Notes under the pieces: generated by a model | Seen by the model: only the letters and a program-made list of their open reading frames with translations | Database searches by the model: none | What the model was told of the DNA's origin: nothing | Translations under genes and position numbers: made by a program | Shown here: positions 48,991 to 61,930 of the stretch, one piece after another | Layout: every line of letters starts with the position of its first letter | How positions within the stretch are numbered: position 1 is the first letter of the stretch | DNA from: Callaeas wilsoni | Lineage: Eukaryota > Chordata > Aves > Passeriformes > Callaeidae | Direction: 5' to 3' | Assembly (NCBI GenBank): GCA_013398955.1 | Contig: VWPU01002093.1 | Span: 434,001 to 498,000, forward strand | Length of the DNA stretch: 64,000 nt

Positions 48991-51900
48991 CTGCTTGCCC
49001 AGCACACATGGGTGCTCTTATACCTCTATTTATCAGGAATGCAGCAAGGCTTACCCCGTTTCTTTCAGAAATATACCTTCTTAAATTAGCAGCCCTAAAT
49101 TTTAAGTGTAGAGTTCAGGCGTAATTCAGATGAAGCTTCAAATATGCAACTTGGCTAACTTCACCCCCACTAGTCTGTACTCTGCCAAACTATAACCTCT
49201 TATGATCGAGATTCTTCTGACATTCCCCCTACTTCTTACTCCTTAGAGGAGTGCTGAAAACAGCACTCGAGCAGCTATCTCTGGGAATATTTATCCATGT
49301 GTGGTCAAGCCCACAAGTAGAAAGAAGAGACAAGTGAATAAAATAACACTAAGTTAAGCTAAGGTTCATTCATGTTCTGGATGAGTGTATTGCAAATTCC
49401 TACTTTAAATGAATCTGCCCCCTGTCAGAAGTCTCTTTTCTGTGATAAACGTGCTCCTTGTCCTTCAGGAAAGCCATTTTTAAATTCAATCTAAGTTTCC
49501 TCTCTCCCTCTATTTTGCTTTTTTCCTTTCTCTGCGGGGTCTACTTTTTTTGAAGAAGTGTACACTGGAATCCCAAGTGGCTTTGCTATCCTCCTTATGT
49601 AAAGTATATTTCAGGCTGTCAGAGTGCACAGATCAGCAGTAAAGCATTGTGGGGGTTATTTCATCCTCTTCAATCCCCATGAGCCTCCTACCTCCAGTTT
49701 GGCTTAGAAATTCATAGCTGAACAACCTTAGAAAGAAATTCAGCTGAAACTAATTCAACTGAAGCCTTCTTTGAGTTTATACCTGAACTAGGAAGAGGTG
49801 GTCTAGGGGCCAAGGGAGAAATTGTCCAAGATTTATTCATTAAGTTAACCATTTGCTGTTTACTTGAGATTAGACTTGTAGTCATTCAGAAGGTTTGCAT
49901 GCTCTATTTTCACAAACTTCACAAGGTAAACACTGTAAAGAGATAGGTAGGTGCTGCAAAGAGCTCAAAGGCTTCTTCACAAGAGCTTGGCACAGCAGTT
50001 TTCATTCCTTTCCCCTCCACAGTTCAGCCCATGCAAAATTTCCAGTGTCCTCCTCAGTTTATGAATCCCTGCCTCACTAAGACTTCTCTGCCACCACCCC
50101 CACTCACTCAGTGACTCAGACTTATTAAGATAACTTCTCTTTTTCTAGTTCCTCACCTCCAACACACTCAATGCATTAAGGCACATACTCCTGCACATAT
50201 TTGAAATCCTCACCCAACCACCAACTTTCCTCCTACAGTTCTTGCACTCCCCCATCCTGGGATGACAGAGCCAGTCAAAATCCACCCAAATGAGTTCAAC
50301 TTTTACTTACACTTCTGGCTTCTGTCAAGATTATTTTGAGCTGGTGGTTGAAGACACCACAAGAGGAAGGTCCAAGGTAGCTCTCTTCTTCCACCAGCAC
50401 AGCCTTTGGCAAAGGTGAGGTTTGTCATGTACAGAAGATCAGCCATGACCAGACACATGGTGGGGAGAGGCCTCAGTGCTGCACTGCAGCTCAGTGCATG
50501 TGCTGCACTGGGGTCTGGCTCTGACCCATATGCTGTGTGCAGACCACAGCCACAGTGTGCCACGTACACTGGCTACTGTACCTACTGGCTCCTTCAAATG
50601 GTGACATTTTGTCCCAAGCAAGAGAAGGGATGTGTATAGCACTATTTACCGCTGCTTTAAGATGTTTCAAGCAACAAAAGCCTCTCAGCAGGTTTTAGAA
50701 CCAGCAGCTACCCTAATTTCCCACCAACCTGTGGATGCTCTGTAGGCAGTGGTGCTTGGGTGGTCACTGGGCGTAAAGGAGGAGACTGAGGCAAGACAAG
50801 AAAAGAGCCCTTCCAGCCCCCGGGGCCCAGCGCCTGCGCCAGCACAGGAAGGACCATGAGCTGCAAAGCAACACTGGCACGGCAAGGGAAAGCAGGCTTT
50901 TGCTAAAGCTGGGGATTTGCTCAGATTGACACCTCTGCTGCTGTACAAAGCGCTACACATTCGCTGTTGCTTGCTTTTGTTCCTTTTCCATAACCAGCAA
51001 CAGGTGGGGAGGAGTGGGATGTACACGCGGAAGGCGGATGCGGTGGGAGCAGAGAACATGTTCCTGACATTCAGGGGTATGTGTAGGGAAAGCTGTCTGC
51101 CTGGATCAGAAAGGGACCGGGAAAGGCAAGGGGCCTGCTGAGCCGTGGGTCGCTTAGGTACGAACAGGGACAGACTTCTAATTCTGGCAGCATCAGGTGG
51201 GAGTTGGGAAAATGGCTGAGGAGAAGGTTGAAGCAGAAGGAGTGCACAGATCAGATTAAATGAGGGAATCTGCATCCTTTGTACCAAATGTAGATGCTCT
51301 TAAAATAGTCTTCTGTCACACTTGTGTACTGATTAAGAAACAGTGCCCGTTTCTGAAGCATACTTCTGTGTGCCTTCATTTCATATCCACTGGCAAAATT
51401 CTGGAAACACCTGGAGCTAGGCAAATAGCTTTGCTTTCTGTGCAACAGTCTTTTGCTGTTTCCCTGATTCATGCAACTGTAATTCACGTGCACCGCTTCT
51501 ACTCCAACATTACAGTCTTCCCTGACCAAAGACTTCCAAGTCTAACCCATCTTGGATATGCATAACCAAGTGACCCTGCTGGAAAAGTACAAGAAAAATT
51601 AAACTGTGGCTCATCTCAGCCAAAAGTAATTCTGTAATTGCACTGCAACCCTTCCAACCACCTTCTCCCGTAGAACAGGTTTCTGATTTGCCCTTCACTA
51701 GTCTGCTTTCTGGATAACAGGAGTTAGATTCGTTTTGTCCCTCACTCAGAGGCAGGCACACAGCATTTATCTTCTCAGTGTCCAAATTTGCAGCATGAGC
51801 CTCGTGCATGAAACGCCAGAGAGAAACAGAGCTAGGGAGAAGAGACATAAGACAAAAGTTGCCCTCTTCACTTTTCCAGGGTTTTTTTTAATGGGTTGAA

Positions 51901-54900
51901 TTTTACACACTCTGGAAATCTGCCGGACTACTTTACCCAAAGAGATGTTCAATCACTCTAATTCTGAGTCTGGATAACTGGACAGAAGAACAACACATTC
52001 ACTATTCAGAGAAAAACTGAGACATCAGCAGTAACGGAGAGGCAGCATACGATCCACAACTCCTCATCTTTGAGCATGAAGATACCACTCCTGCAGGAGG
52101 AGATACAATATCTGGACACATACTAACCTAGGCCTCTGTGATGAGCTGCCAATAAGTGCTTCAGCTCCTGTTAATTATGGTGGTGTTTCTACAATGATGA
52201 GATGACTTCTCTGTGGAGAAGAGCTCTCATCAGGAAATTGGTTCTATTGCAATTAACATCTTTGAATATCCAAATTTAACATCCTCCTTGAGCCTTCTCC
52301 CTTATTTCAGGAAGTTTGTGATCAATCAAGTCCTGAAATAGAGCTGGAGATCTGGGATTCGGAGAAGGGGGAGGAGTTTTATGTTTGGGGGCAGGAGAGT
52401 TAAGTACACCACAGTTTCAAAATCAGCTGGTTGATGTCTCCAGCAGCATTTCAACCTTCCATCCCCATATGCATAATTTCCAAGAAAACTGTTATCATCT
52501 TCACCACTATTTCGAGTCAGAATAGGTGACAAATCCATTTCCTTGCCTCAGTTCTGTCTTCAGGTTCAGCTGTAGAGCAGAGTCGAAGACACAAAAAGCC
52601 TAAAGGCACAAACATCCTCTCCTGAAACAATTAATACAGCATGTCATAGAACACGCCTTTCCTCTTCCCCTCCTTCGAAACACAAATTCATAAATTTTCA
52701 CTTGCTGGGCCTCTGTCACTCCATCAGTCCCCACCTACTGCAGCTCCTCAGAGAGCTGAGGTAACGTGAACAGATGCCAAAGGAGAAAACGAAACAAAAC
52801 CATCTTGCTGATCTTGCTCTGGACCACATTGCATCTGAAACACTCAGTGCTTCCAGCAGCAGCCCTGCCATAACCCAGCACACAGGAAGAGGGCAAATTA
52901 GTGTTTCTGACGTACATCCTTTCAGGGGTGAAGGAACAGAGGTTTTCTGTTCCTGGCACACTTAAAGAAAAGCATGTAGGCCTAGCCACCAAAATTTTCC
53001 TCATCTTGGACCACAACAAGAAATCTGAACTCCAGATGCACTCACTTTATGGCACTGTAAGCAACTGGGGGAAAAGCAGCCATACACAGCAAGAATTTAC
53101 CAAAAATTTCACTGCTAGCTAGGTATTAAATTTTAAAAATATATTCACAGCCAATACCATCAAAAGGCTAAATTTTAGGGCTCAAAATTCATAACCATGA
53201 AATAAGATTTTTTTTTAATATTATAAAAAAAACCCAGACTACTTTTGCTGTATTACATCCAGTTATATAAAATCCAATTTCCTGCTAGATAGTATTAGAC
53301 CCTCTCCAAATTCCAAAATGTAAACACTGAGTGCTTATGTACTTATCTGGGCAAATCACTATGACTAAGAAAAATTGTATTACATTCAACAAAATTGAAA
53401 TAAAATATAACACCACTTTAGGTTCTACAATGCCATCCCTTGTCAAAAATGACAAAAAATACAAAAAAAGAAATCAATGAAACTTGAGAAATAAGTACAA
53501 TAGACACAAAATTAAGGTGCAGATTCTTGGACCACAGCTACGGCAGCTCATACAGTCATCTACACCTATTCAATAATCAAGAAAATATGCTTCAAAATCA
53601 CATTTGAACGGTGGAGCCCAGTGCAGCCAGAGAAGAAATCACAGGGAGTCACTCTGTCTGTTCCAACGGATACCAAATGAGACATGAGATGAGCAGAAAA
53701 CTGAACAAATTAATCCCACAGCCATTCATACTGAGTCCATCTTTGTTTTCAATGAGGGATGCTGCTGAGACAGAGACAGGAAAATACTCAGATAAAGGCC
53801 TGTTGAATGAAGTCTGAGAGTTAGAATAAGAGAAGCAGAAACTAGAGAGCTGATGGGTTAGAAAACCACTGCACAGCATGAGAGCTCAACAGCTGAGAAA
53901 ACAGTGCAGAGGGGCTTGCAATGTTCAGTGCCTTCTGCAGGGCTGCCTGTTTCAAAGGAGCAAGTGAGAGAAGACAATGAAGCTATAAACCAAGTAAGAT
54001 TTATGAAGATCTACACACAATATTATGATTCATTAGTGAAAGCTAGAAACTAATTATTGGGGTTCCCTTGTCCCAAATTATTCTGTATTTAATACAGTCT
54101 GTACAGCGGCTGTTGCAAATACACCATCCTGTCTTCCAAATCACTGTGGTTTGTGTGCATTCACACCGAGAAACATCTTGACCATGAAGAGTTACAAATA
54201 CAATTGAGGGGTTCTGAAACTGCTAATTTTACAGCTCTCAAAGCAAGGTTAATTTCAACAAAAGAAGGAGGATAATAGGGAAGCCGGTTCTTGGGGATCC
54301 CATAAGAATTCCACTCACTGGAAACCAAGGCGGGGATAACCAGTAGAGATGAGTGCTCAGTCTATGCACTCAGGTAACCAGAGGGGCAGGCATAGAGGAA
54401 ATGTTTCTTGAGTGCCCTGGCATCCTGGAGGTGGCCCAGCTTTCTGTGCCTGCTGCCAGCGGGTTGGCAGCAGAGCGCGCCTGCCACATCCAGAACATCA
54501 CACCCTGACTGCAGGAGGAGTGAAAACTGCACAGATCAGAAACATTAAGCAAACTTTGTTCTGAGGGCAGGTCAAATTTCAGTCCTCTTACCCTTCACAA
54601 AAGCCCTCTAAAATTCTTGCACTTCAAGGCATGAATTCACAAAACATTATTAAAAGCATGACGTAATTTAGAGTCCGCAAAGCCCTCTGTCACACCCCGG
54701 TACTTCAAGTGTTCCACACCATACATCTAAAGCCACTTAGTTCTTGGTGACATTTAAGGAGAAAACTCCTCTTTAGCTCTCCACTCAGAGTGCCATGACA
54801 GAAACCAAGAGGGTGAGCCCTTTAAAGAGCACCTTTCTTTTCCCTGCTATGTGAGCTCGCTACTGTACACACACAAACATGCTGACACCCATTGCAGCTC

Positions 54901-55326
54901 GCTCGGATCACGTAGGTGGCCCACACAGACATATATACACACACGACAGCCTGGATCACACAGATATATATGCTCCAGCACATAGAAGCTTCCAACCTTC
55001 GTGTATTCCAAGGATGCTTGTCTTTCCACCGGTCCCACATTCCTGAAAAGTTCTGCTGGCTCCTGACCCCAGCACACAGTGGCCAACTTTCTTGTCAACT
55101 TCAGGAGCTGCCCAGCATGAAGACAAGAAAGCAGAAGGTCCAGGGAGGCTTGAGGAGTACTCCGTGACTGCCCCAGGGTAGACAAGTGAAAAAAAGATGA
55201 GGGGGAGAAGGAGGGAAGAGGTGGTTCCCTCGAGGTCACTGGAACAACTGTCATATGAGTAGGCTTCAGTTGCCTTCCCATTTTTTATATTTAGGTGAAA
55301 ACATGAGTAGTTACTTATAAAATGGG
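48991..55326. other. Single-copy non-coding DNA; CpG-richer stretch at 50818-51165
   Basis: About 14 CpG sites lie in the 350 bases at 50818-51165, and a 200-codon minus-strand open frame (50685-51287) spans them. The peptide is low-information and matches nothing I know. It is more likely that higher GC removed stop codons. No transposon or exon recognised elsewhere. Confidence 0.45.
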
Positions 55327-55363
55327 AAAAAAAAAAAAACAACAACAACAACAACAACAACAA
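55327..55363. repeat. (A)13(CAA)8 microsatellite
   Basis: Thirteen A bases at 55327-55339, then eight perfect CAA units at 55340-55363. A poly(A) grading into CAA can mark a retroposon tail, but I see no recognisable body upstream. Confidence 0.93.
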
Positions 55364-58300
55364 AAACTGCAACCTCCTTGGCTTATATTTTTCTGTGGAG
55401 GACCTGACAATGTTTGAATACCAGGACAGCAAGTAAAAGCAGAGTAAGCAAAACCCATGCAATTTCCAGATCCCCCTGAAATTCTACATAAAAACCAGGG
55501 ATGAGCATCAAGAGTTAGAGCAGTAAAAAAAGAATCCCTTGCTTTTGCTTCAAGCAGATAGCCACTGTGGCTTGCTAAAAGCTCTGAGTGCTGTAGCCTT
55601 TCATAACAATTAACAAAGCCAGGCAGAGCACATCGTAACCCTTACCTTGTGATGCAGTATAATAACAGTACATTACCACAGTTTGCTGGTACATCTGTAT
55701 ACATGAGTAAGAAGAAGCTACTGTGTTCTTCATAGAAACATTTTGTCTGGCTATAAGCAAAGCTCTTAAAGTCAGAGTGGATTCAGGAATAAATTTACTT
55801 TATTTACAGTGCACAGCAATAGTCCAACCCATGCTAATGGCAACTCTTGTGCTTTTTTTTAATTGGGAATTTGGATGGCTTTTTAGCTGGTTCATTTCCT
55901 ATTTTGTGTCACACATCACCTGCTCTTCACTGCTGGTGTTTTCCAGCTTTACAGCTGACAATTATCCCCTTGGGCTGAACATCCTTTTTTCAAAAAGGTA
56001 ATGCTGTGAAATACAAGAAGCAGGTATAACAAATCCGGAGAGGAAAAACCTTCCATAGATGTCTGCCAACTCTTCAATCTTTCCATTCTCTAAATGCTGC
56101 CTTTCCCTTAACACCTGCTTACCAAAATGGCTGAGCTTCAGTGCACACACAAAGAAGTCTCCTCCCCAAAAAGTGGTCACAGCTCCCCTGGCTCTACCAG
56201 CCAAGGGCAGTAGCAAGCCTCCACTGCCTCAGCTCAAGTCCAGCTCCAAAGGCCTCTAAGCCAGCTCAGACAGAGAGCAGTTCAGTCTCTCTCCTTCCTG
56301 GGAATCCCATCATCCACACGTTCCTGGCACCTGTGCCTGGTAAATCAAGGGGCTCACTGACCTGGGTTTGCATCCGTGATCTGCACCTTGAATAACTGTT
56401 TCCTCTGCTATAAGTGGCCAGTTCGGGACACTGGGCACGATACTCCCAAAGAAGCCCCTTCAGTTTAGTATGATCTCATCACTTCCACTACTTTTAACAC
56501 TTCCTATCATTTCTGCATGGAGACAAGTAAACCTCCCATCTTCTCTCTCAGGGAAAGAGAGACTCTTCTGAAAAAATTCCATTCAGCATTTTTTCCAATC
56601 ATCTTTTAAATGTTTTTCTTAAAACCAAAGCTGACTCATCCTCTAAAGTAAGATAGACTGACTCATATTTAACACTTCTGTCTCCATGGCTCATTTTGGT
56701 CAGCAACTGGCTTAGACTTTTTCTTGTACTACATGTAAGGGGAAAGAAAAGAGAAAAATGTACTTTAAACATCTATTCCGTTCCAAAACACTAACAAATC
56801 CTTAGGACAAATCTGCAGAGAAAATAAAGTTGTTTCAGCACCTAGAGACCTATTACAAATTAGAACAGAAATGAAATTTTTCAGCAAGAGACAGATTTGT
56901 ACTTTCATGTTCCCACATTCAGATGAAAAAGGGGCCCTGTTCAAGAGATATTTGGCTAGAGGGTTTTCTTTTTCTCATTTAGCATCATCAAAAACCTCAT
57001 AAGACTGAACAACACCTCTTCAGAAATGAAATAACAACCCAGAAATAATTTCCCATTTACACATATCTTGCAGTGAAATTTATTACTTAATACTTCTAAA
57101 ATATCTAAAAAGGGGAGCCCTAAAAAGTGAGGCCCAAATTTAGATGAGATATAAACTGTAACTGCTTCACGCATGGGAAGTCTCCATTTCAAACAGCAAG
57201 GACAGCATCAACATCCTGGTTAGAGCCATAAAACCCTGATCCACAGAAGGCTCCTGTGAGGTGGATCCAGTTAAACCACCTGCAGCAATTTTACAGAGGA
57301 ATCCAAAAAGCTGGGGAGCAGATCTTATGGAAATTAATGGGATCTGGGATGTTGATTGCCTCTAGCTTTTTTTCAAACATCTCCAGGTTAGCCTCAGAAC
57401 CTGGTCTTCTCTTTGATATAGACATCCCTAATAAAACCAAAACAGTGTCTTTACCCATTTGGGACCAAACTAATATCTCCTATGCAAAGGCTTTTCGGTG
57501 ACTTACGAGTGGTAGAAGACTTCAGTCCCAGCTAAAGTGAAATAAACTCAGGGCCTAGTATTTAAGAAGTAGTTTACTAGGTTTGGGCAAGGGCTTTTAA
57601 TAATCTTCTGATTAAACAGGATGAAGATAAAATACTGGGGGAGAAGAGAGGAGAGATTTTGACATAGCAAATGGAAATAGGTTTTAAATGTCAGAAGGTG
57701 AAACAGGCTTAGTTTATGGCTGTGTTTTGGAAAGCAGCAGGGAACTCGAGACATCTACATAAACACATAATTGAAGCATTCTGGCTCACAATTCTTACCT
57801 AGGTATCAACAGACAGAGAAATTCCCCCTGCTTCACGTACTTCCTCTGTGCTGTGGCAGATGTTAGCACCCCGACCCACTGCTCCCACATGCTTTCAAGT
57901 TCAGTCTGTTTAATGCCTCCTGAGACCACCAGACCTGCACTCTCAGGGAACACTTCTGCAGACCAGGCAGGCAGGACCAGTCTCCAGAAAACCCTGAGCC
58001 TGGGGGCAGAAAGTGCTGCTGGTGTCCATCCCTGCAGCGTCTGAACTCTGCAAGGGCAAGGTGACTTTGAGAACAGTTGTGCTAGTCCAGAGACGTACTT
58101 CACACCCTCTTTGAAAGGAAGAACAGCCTTATCCTGTTCCTCACCCACAGAGAGGCAGATCATAAGCTCTCCTGTCACAAGGGGCACCTCCATCACCAGC
58201 TCCAGCAGCACAGCAGGCACTGAGTGGAGAGCCAGGCTCAGTTTTCTCTCCAGTATTGAGGCAGCCAAAGGTCCAATTTATCATATGCCTCCACCATTTG

Positions 58301-61300
58301 TCAGCTGCATGTGATCACTCATGAATAATGTTCTCCTGCCCAGCTCAGAGGCACACAGTTGTGCCCTCTGACCACGTGTCCAGTCCAAGACACAAATGAG
58401 GTATGTTTATTCCAGTGCTATACAGCACAGGAGTTCAAACAGCTTTTCCTTCCAGCTCTACACCTTGCCTTTGCTGTAACCAAGAGGGAAGGAATCTGGT
58501 GCAGCCTGTTGAAAACAAGCAGAACGCCTTTGATTTTACAAAGGAGCACTTGGGATTTGAGGGGGAAAACCACATCTGAGAGGAAGCCAGGGCAGTGCTT
58601 TCTCCCAGGTTCATCCCTCTGAGCTACCAGCAGGTTCCCATCACTACACTGGTGGCACCAGGTCCTTGGACAAACCTCAAGGAAGCCTAGCACTGAGCTG
58701 AGGTGTTCTGAGGGCAGTCAGAGCCCCGCATCTCTATATGGGACAGGAGGAGCTTGCAGACCGCTGGATAAGCATAGATGGAAAAAATAACAAAGTAGTT
58801 CCTTGGGCATTACATTCTCAAATTGCCTGGAGCTCCACACCTAGTGGTGGCACACCTGCTCAGTCTGGAGGAGACGATAAAATTGTTCGTGCCCTCTCAG
58901 CCATTCCTCAAGGACTTACTGTTGTGATCTGGTAAGAGACTCAACCAAATAATCTATTTCAGAAGAGAACCACTAAGGTCTAGACATGAGAGGGTTTTAG
59001 CTCCCCCAAAAGCCCAAGGTGTAGAGGTCTGTGTTGGCACAAGCCATCTGCCCTGCTCTGGGCTCACCATGCCACTCTGCCCTGCACTTAGTGCTCCAGG
59101 ACTTGGGAGCACAGAAATCTCCAACCTGCCTGCACAGCTCAGAGCAGCAGCACTCCTACTTTGTAATATTCCTACTGGCAGACAACACAGGGAATAGAAA
59201 TTTTTGGTTCCCTTGAAGTTGCAAAATAGAGCTTAAAGACTAACTATAGCAAACTAAATAAAAGCATGTACAAGTAGGCACATTGGATGATAAACATAGC
59301 TGAAACCAGTGGATAAACAGATAATAAGGAACACAGTGGCTTTTGTAGCAAAGTTATACAACAAGAAATAACAATACATGCCCTAAGAGAAGGTCATCAC
59401 AATATTGGGGGCTCTCAGTGAATACGATCACCAGAGACTCCTTTAGATGACCCTCCAGGACCATAAGAGGACTTCCAGTAAGAGGAGGTGGTATCTAAAT
59501 TAATTCTGGGAAAAGTGATGTTCATGTATTAGCTAGAAAATATGTTATAATGAATATGTTTAATCATGATGCAATAAACACCCTGTTGTAAAATTTCACT
59601 ACACACTTTCAATTAGAGGAAAAATCTGCCAGCTGTGTCCAGAGCTGTAATAAAAAATGCCTGCTTTCTAATACTTCCAATTGTGTTAAAAATCTTGTTC
59701 TCTAGCCGATTTCAGTATCACTACCTTAGAGGGCAGGACTAGCCAGAGTACAGCTTATGGCAGTTATAAACTGCTCTTGCCAAAGTATTGCAAAACAGCA
59801 GGGTTGGATCCTTGGCCGGCAAATCCTTTGCCTGGGGGCACAAGGGCAGATTGAGATGAAATACTGTACACTGGGCTGCCTCATCCAGGAGGAATGAAGG
59901 TCAAAGACTCTGGGAGAGAAGAAATAAATGAAAGACTGTATTAAGAAGGCAGCAGTCAGTGAAAGAGCATCCAAACCTACTGGCACTATACCCACAGAAA
60001 TCCCTTATAATGGTGGTAAAACCTTCAGCCTGGCTAAAAACCAGAGAAAGCCTCTTAGGTGCCCCAAGCTCGTGTGTCCCTGAGCAGGTACTCTGAAAGG
60101 ACTGTTTCGCCTCTACAAACGCCTGGAAAATTCATAGTTTAACCTTTACTCTTGAATTTCATCTCCTGTGGTAAAAGAACAGCCTGTCCTCTGCCAACCC
60201 AGTGATGCTGCAGAGATTAATGTACGCCTGTACAGGATTTTGAAAACGACTTTACAAGTCCCCAGAGTTTGTCATTGTTCCCCAAAAATGCTTCAGAGAG
60301 AGGCTTGTGCTCAGTATGCAGCGGCAAGAGCAGGGCCAGGGCCACAGAGGCCCAACCTCATCTGGCAGCAGCAGCCCAAGGCAGAGGGCAATCCCAGCAG
60401 GAACACATCACAGGAATACCTGGCGTACAAGTCACTGTCCTCAAGGCTGTGCATTCTGGTAAGGATTCCCAAGCACTTCGGTAGCGGACGCAAGAGCAGC
60501 TCCACTCCAACGCTCAGCCCCAGCAACCAAACCGTGCTGTTCTCACTCTGCTTCAAAAGTCACAACAAAGACCAATCTATGGCAATAAGCAAGAGAGCTG
60601 GATCCCAGAAAACCTCAGGAACCCGGTGTTTCCCCTCCCATGCAGGCAGAAACAGTCATTCCTCTCCAGCTCATAACAGAGGCACCAAGGAGAGCCAGGA
60701 GGAGGGAGAGAGAAGGAGTTAAGCAAACGTAACCAAAGCAAGAGAGAAAACAAAGCACTGACATCTACACACAAGCTCTCGGGTAGTTTCTTGCCACAGA
60801 GTCCATCCCCAGTGCTAGTCACACTACTTTTCCATCCCCTGTCATATGTTAATAATTCTGGTTGATGGCCCTTCTGCTAATACATTACTGCCAGAGTGGG
60901 TCAGGTCAGAGAGCAAACGGCACTGGGCACTGTGGAGCCTCACAGAGCCTGCCTGGCTCTGAGGGAACATGCAAGAGCACTCGAGAGGACAAGGCAGCCA
61001 GCACAGACATCCACGCTGCAGAAACAATTCAGATTTCTTCAAAACTTTGCTTTACAAATAGCATACAATCAGCAGTATGGAAAATGTGTATGAACAGAGC
61101 ATTTAATGCAGTAGCTCAGATGCTGTCAGCTTGGGCACGAGAATCCTGTCTGCTTGATTTGCTCTCTGTTAAGCAGCCCTGACAACTTTTACAGCACAGG
61201 CAAAAGCTAAAGCATTGGATGATCTATACTGAAGTATGCTAGCTCCAGGAATCCTGATTTTCTTGACAAAACCAATTCCAAACAGAAAAGCCACTAAAAT

Positions 61301-61739
61301 TTGAAGCACCTTCATGAATTAGTAAGTTAAGTTGCATCAAAATTCATTTATCTTTTAAGTATCACTTTGCTCATACTTATTTTCTAAACTAACTACAGTG
61401 GAACATTAACTTCAAGTACACATAGTTTTTCATGTTTAAATACACAAAAAAAATTGCACAGAAATAAAAAACTGCGGAGCTTGACACCTGGAAAAGTCCA
61501 CATGAGACAGGAGATCCATTGCTCATTCTAGCATTTCTCTACACGGATAAGATTTCCTTTACCGTGCAGCATCTTGATAGAGCCCAGAAGCTTAGAGCAA
61601 TATCCTTTCACATGCATAACTGTTCCTTCAGCGCATATTTACTTTCTTCCAGCCCATCATTCTTTATTTGGAGCTGTATTTTTACGCACAAAACAGTAGC
61701 TTTCAGAGGAGGCAGGAGTTATTAAAAAGTTCATCTGTT
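55364..61739. other. Single-copy non-coding DNA; several unconvincing open frames
   Basis: The open frames at 57795-58268 (minus), 58702-58935 (plus) and 60168-60722 (plus) show no family resemblance. The frame at 58702-58935 ends exactly in a donor-like CTG|GTAAGAG and is noted in the findings. No transposon recognised. Confidence 0.45.
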
Positions 61740-61930
61740 CCAGCTGCTTAATCCTCACTTAAACTCATCATTAATCCTTTTTTTATGACACCATAATTGT
61801 CCCTATGGCAACCAATTATGATGTCACAAACAAGATTAGAATTTTAGATAGGGGAACAGAATTAGCTTCTTTGCTATTTGTTTAGGTCCTTAGCGGCTGT
61901 CACGCCTGATCAAATCACTGCCCCATGAGT
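61740..61930. promoter_or_regulatory. Candidate conserved element with palindromic homeodomain/RFX-like core
   Basis: At 61792-61820 the 8-bp arms cataattg and caattatg are exact reverse complements around a 13-bp core. The core overlaps gtccctatggcaac (61799-61812), which contains a perfect RFX half-site GGCAAC with a degenerate partner. A CRE/ATF-like TGATGTCA follows at 61819-61826. Flanking ATTAATCC (61770-61777) adds a paired-class homeodomain word. The packing and symmetry suggest an enhancer; function is inferred only. Confidence 0.3.

Noticed and set aside
50685..51287. Minus-strand open frame of 200 codons
   Set aside because: Low-information, Ser/Pro/Leu/Ala-rich peptide in a GC-richer patch, where stop codons are scarce; no recognisable domain.
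55723..56001. Hydrophobic plus-strand frame ending in AAAAAG|GTAATG
   Set aside because: The hydrophobicity comes from T-rich DNA (TTT/CTT/TTA codons), and the donor is weak; no acceptor.
57795..58268. Minus-strand open frame of 157 codons, hydrophobic N-terminus
   Set aside because: No family resemblance, no codon-level evidence, and overlapping frames are open on the other strand.
59440..59500. CR1 3'-end-like words (agatgaccctccagg)
   Set aside because: Only one short block fits and nothing upstream resembles ORF2.
60168..60722. Plus-strand open frame of 184 codons
   Set aside because: No domain, Ser-rich and basic; overlapping frames on both strands are also open because of local GC content.
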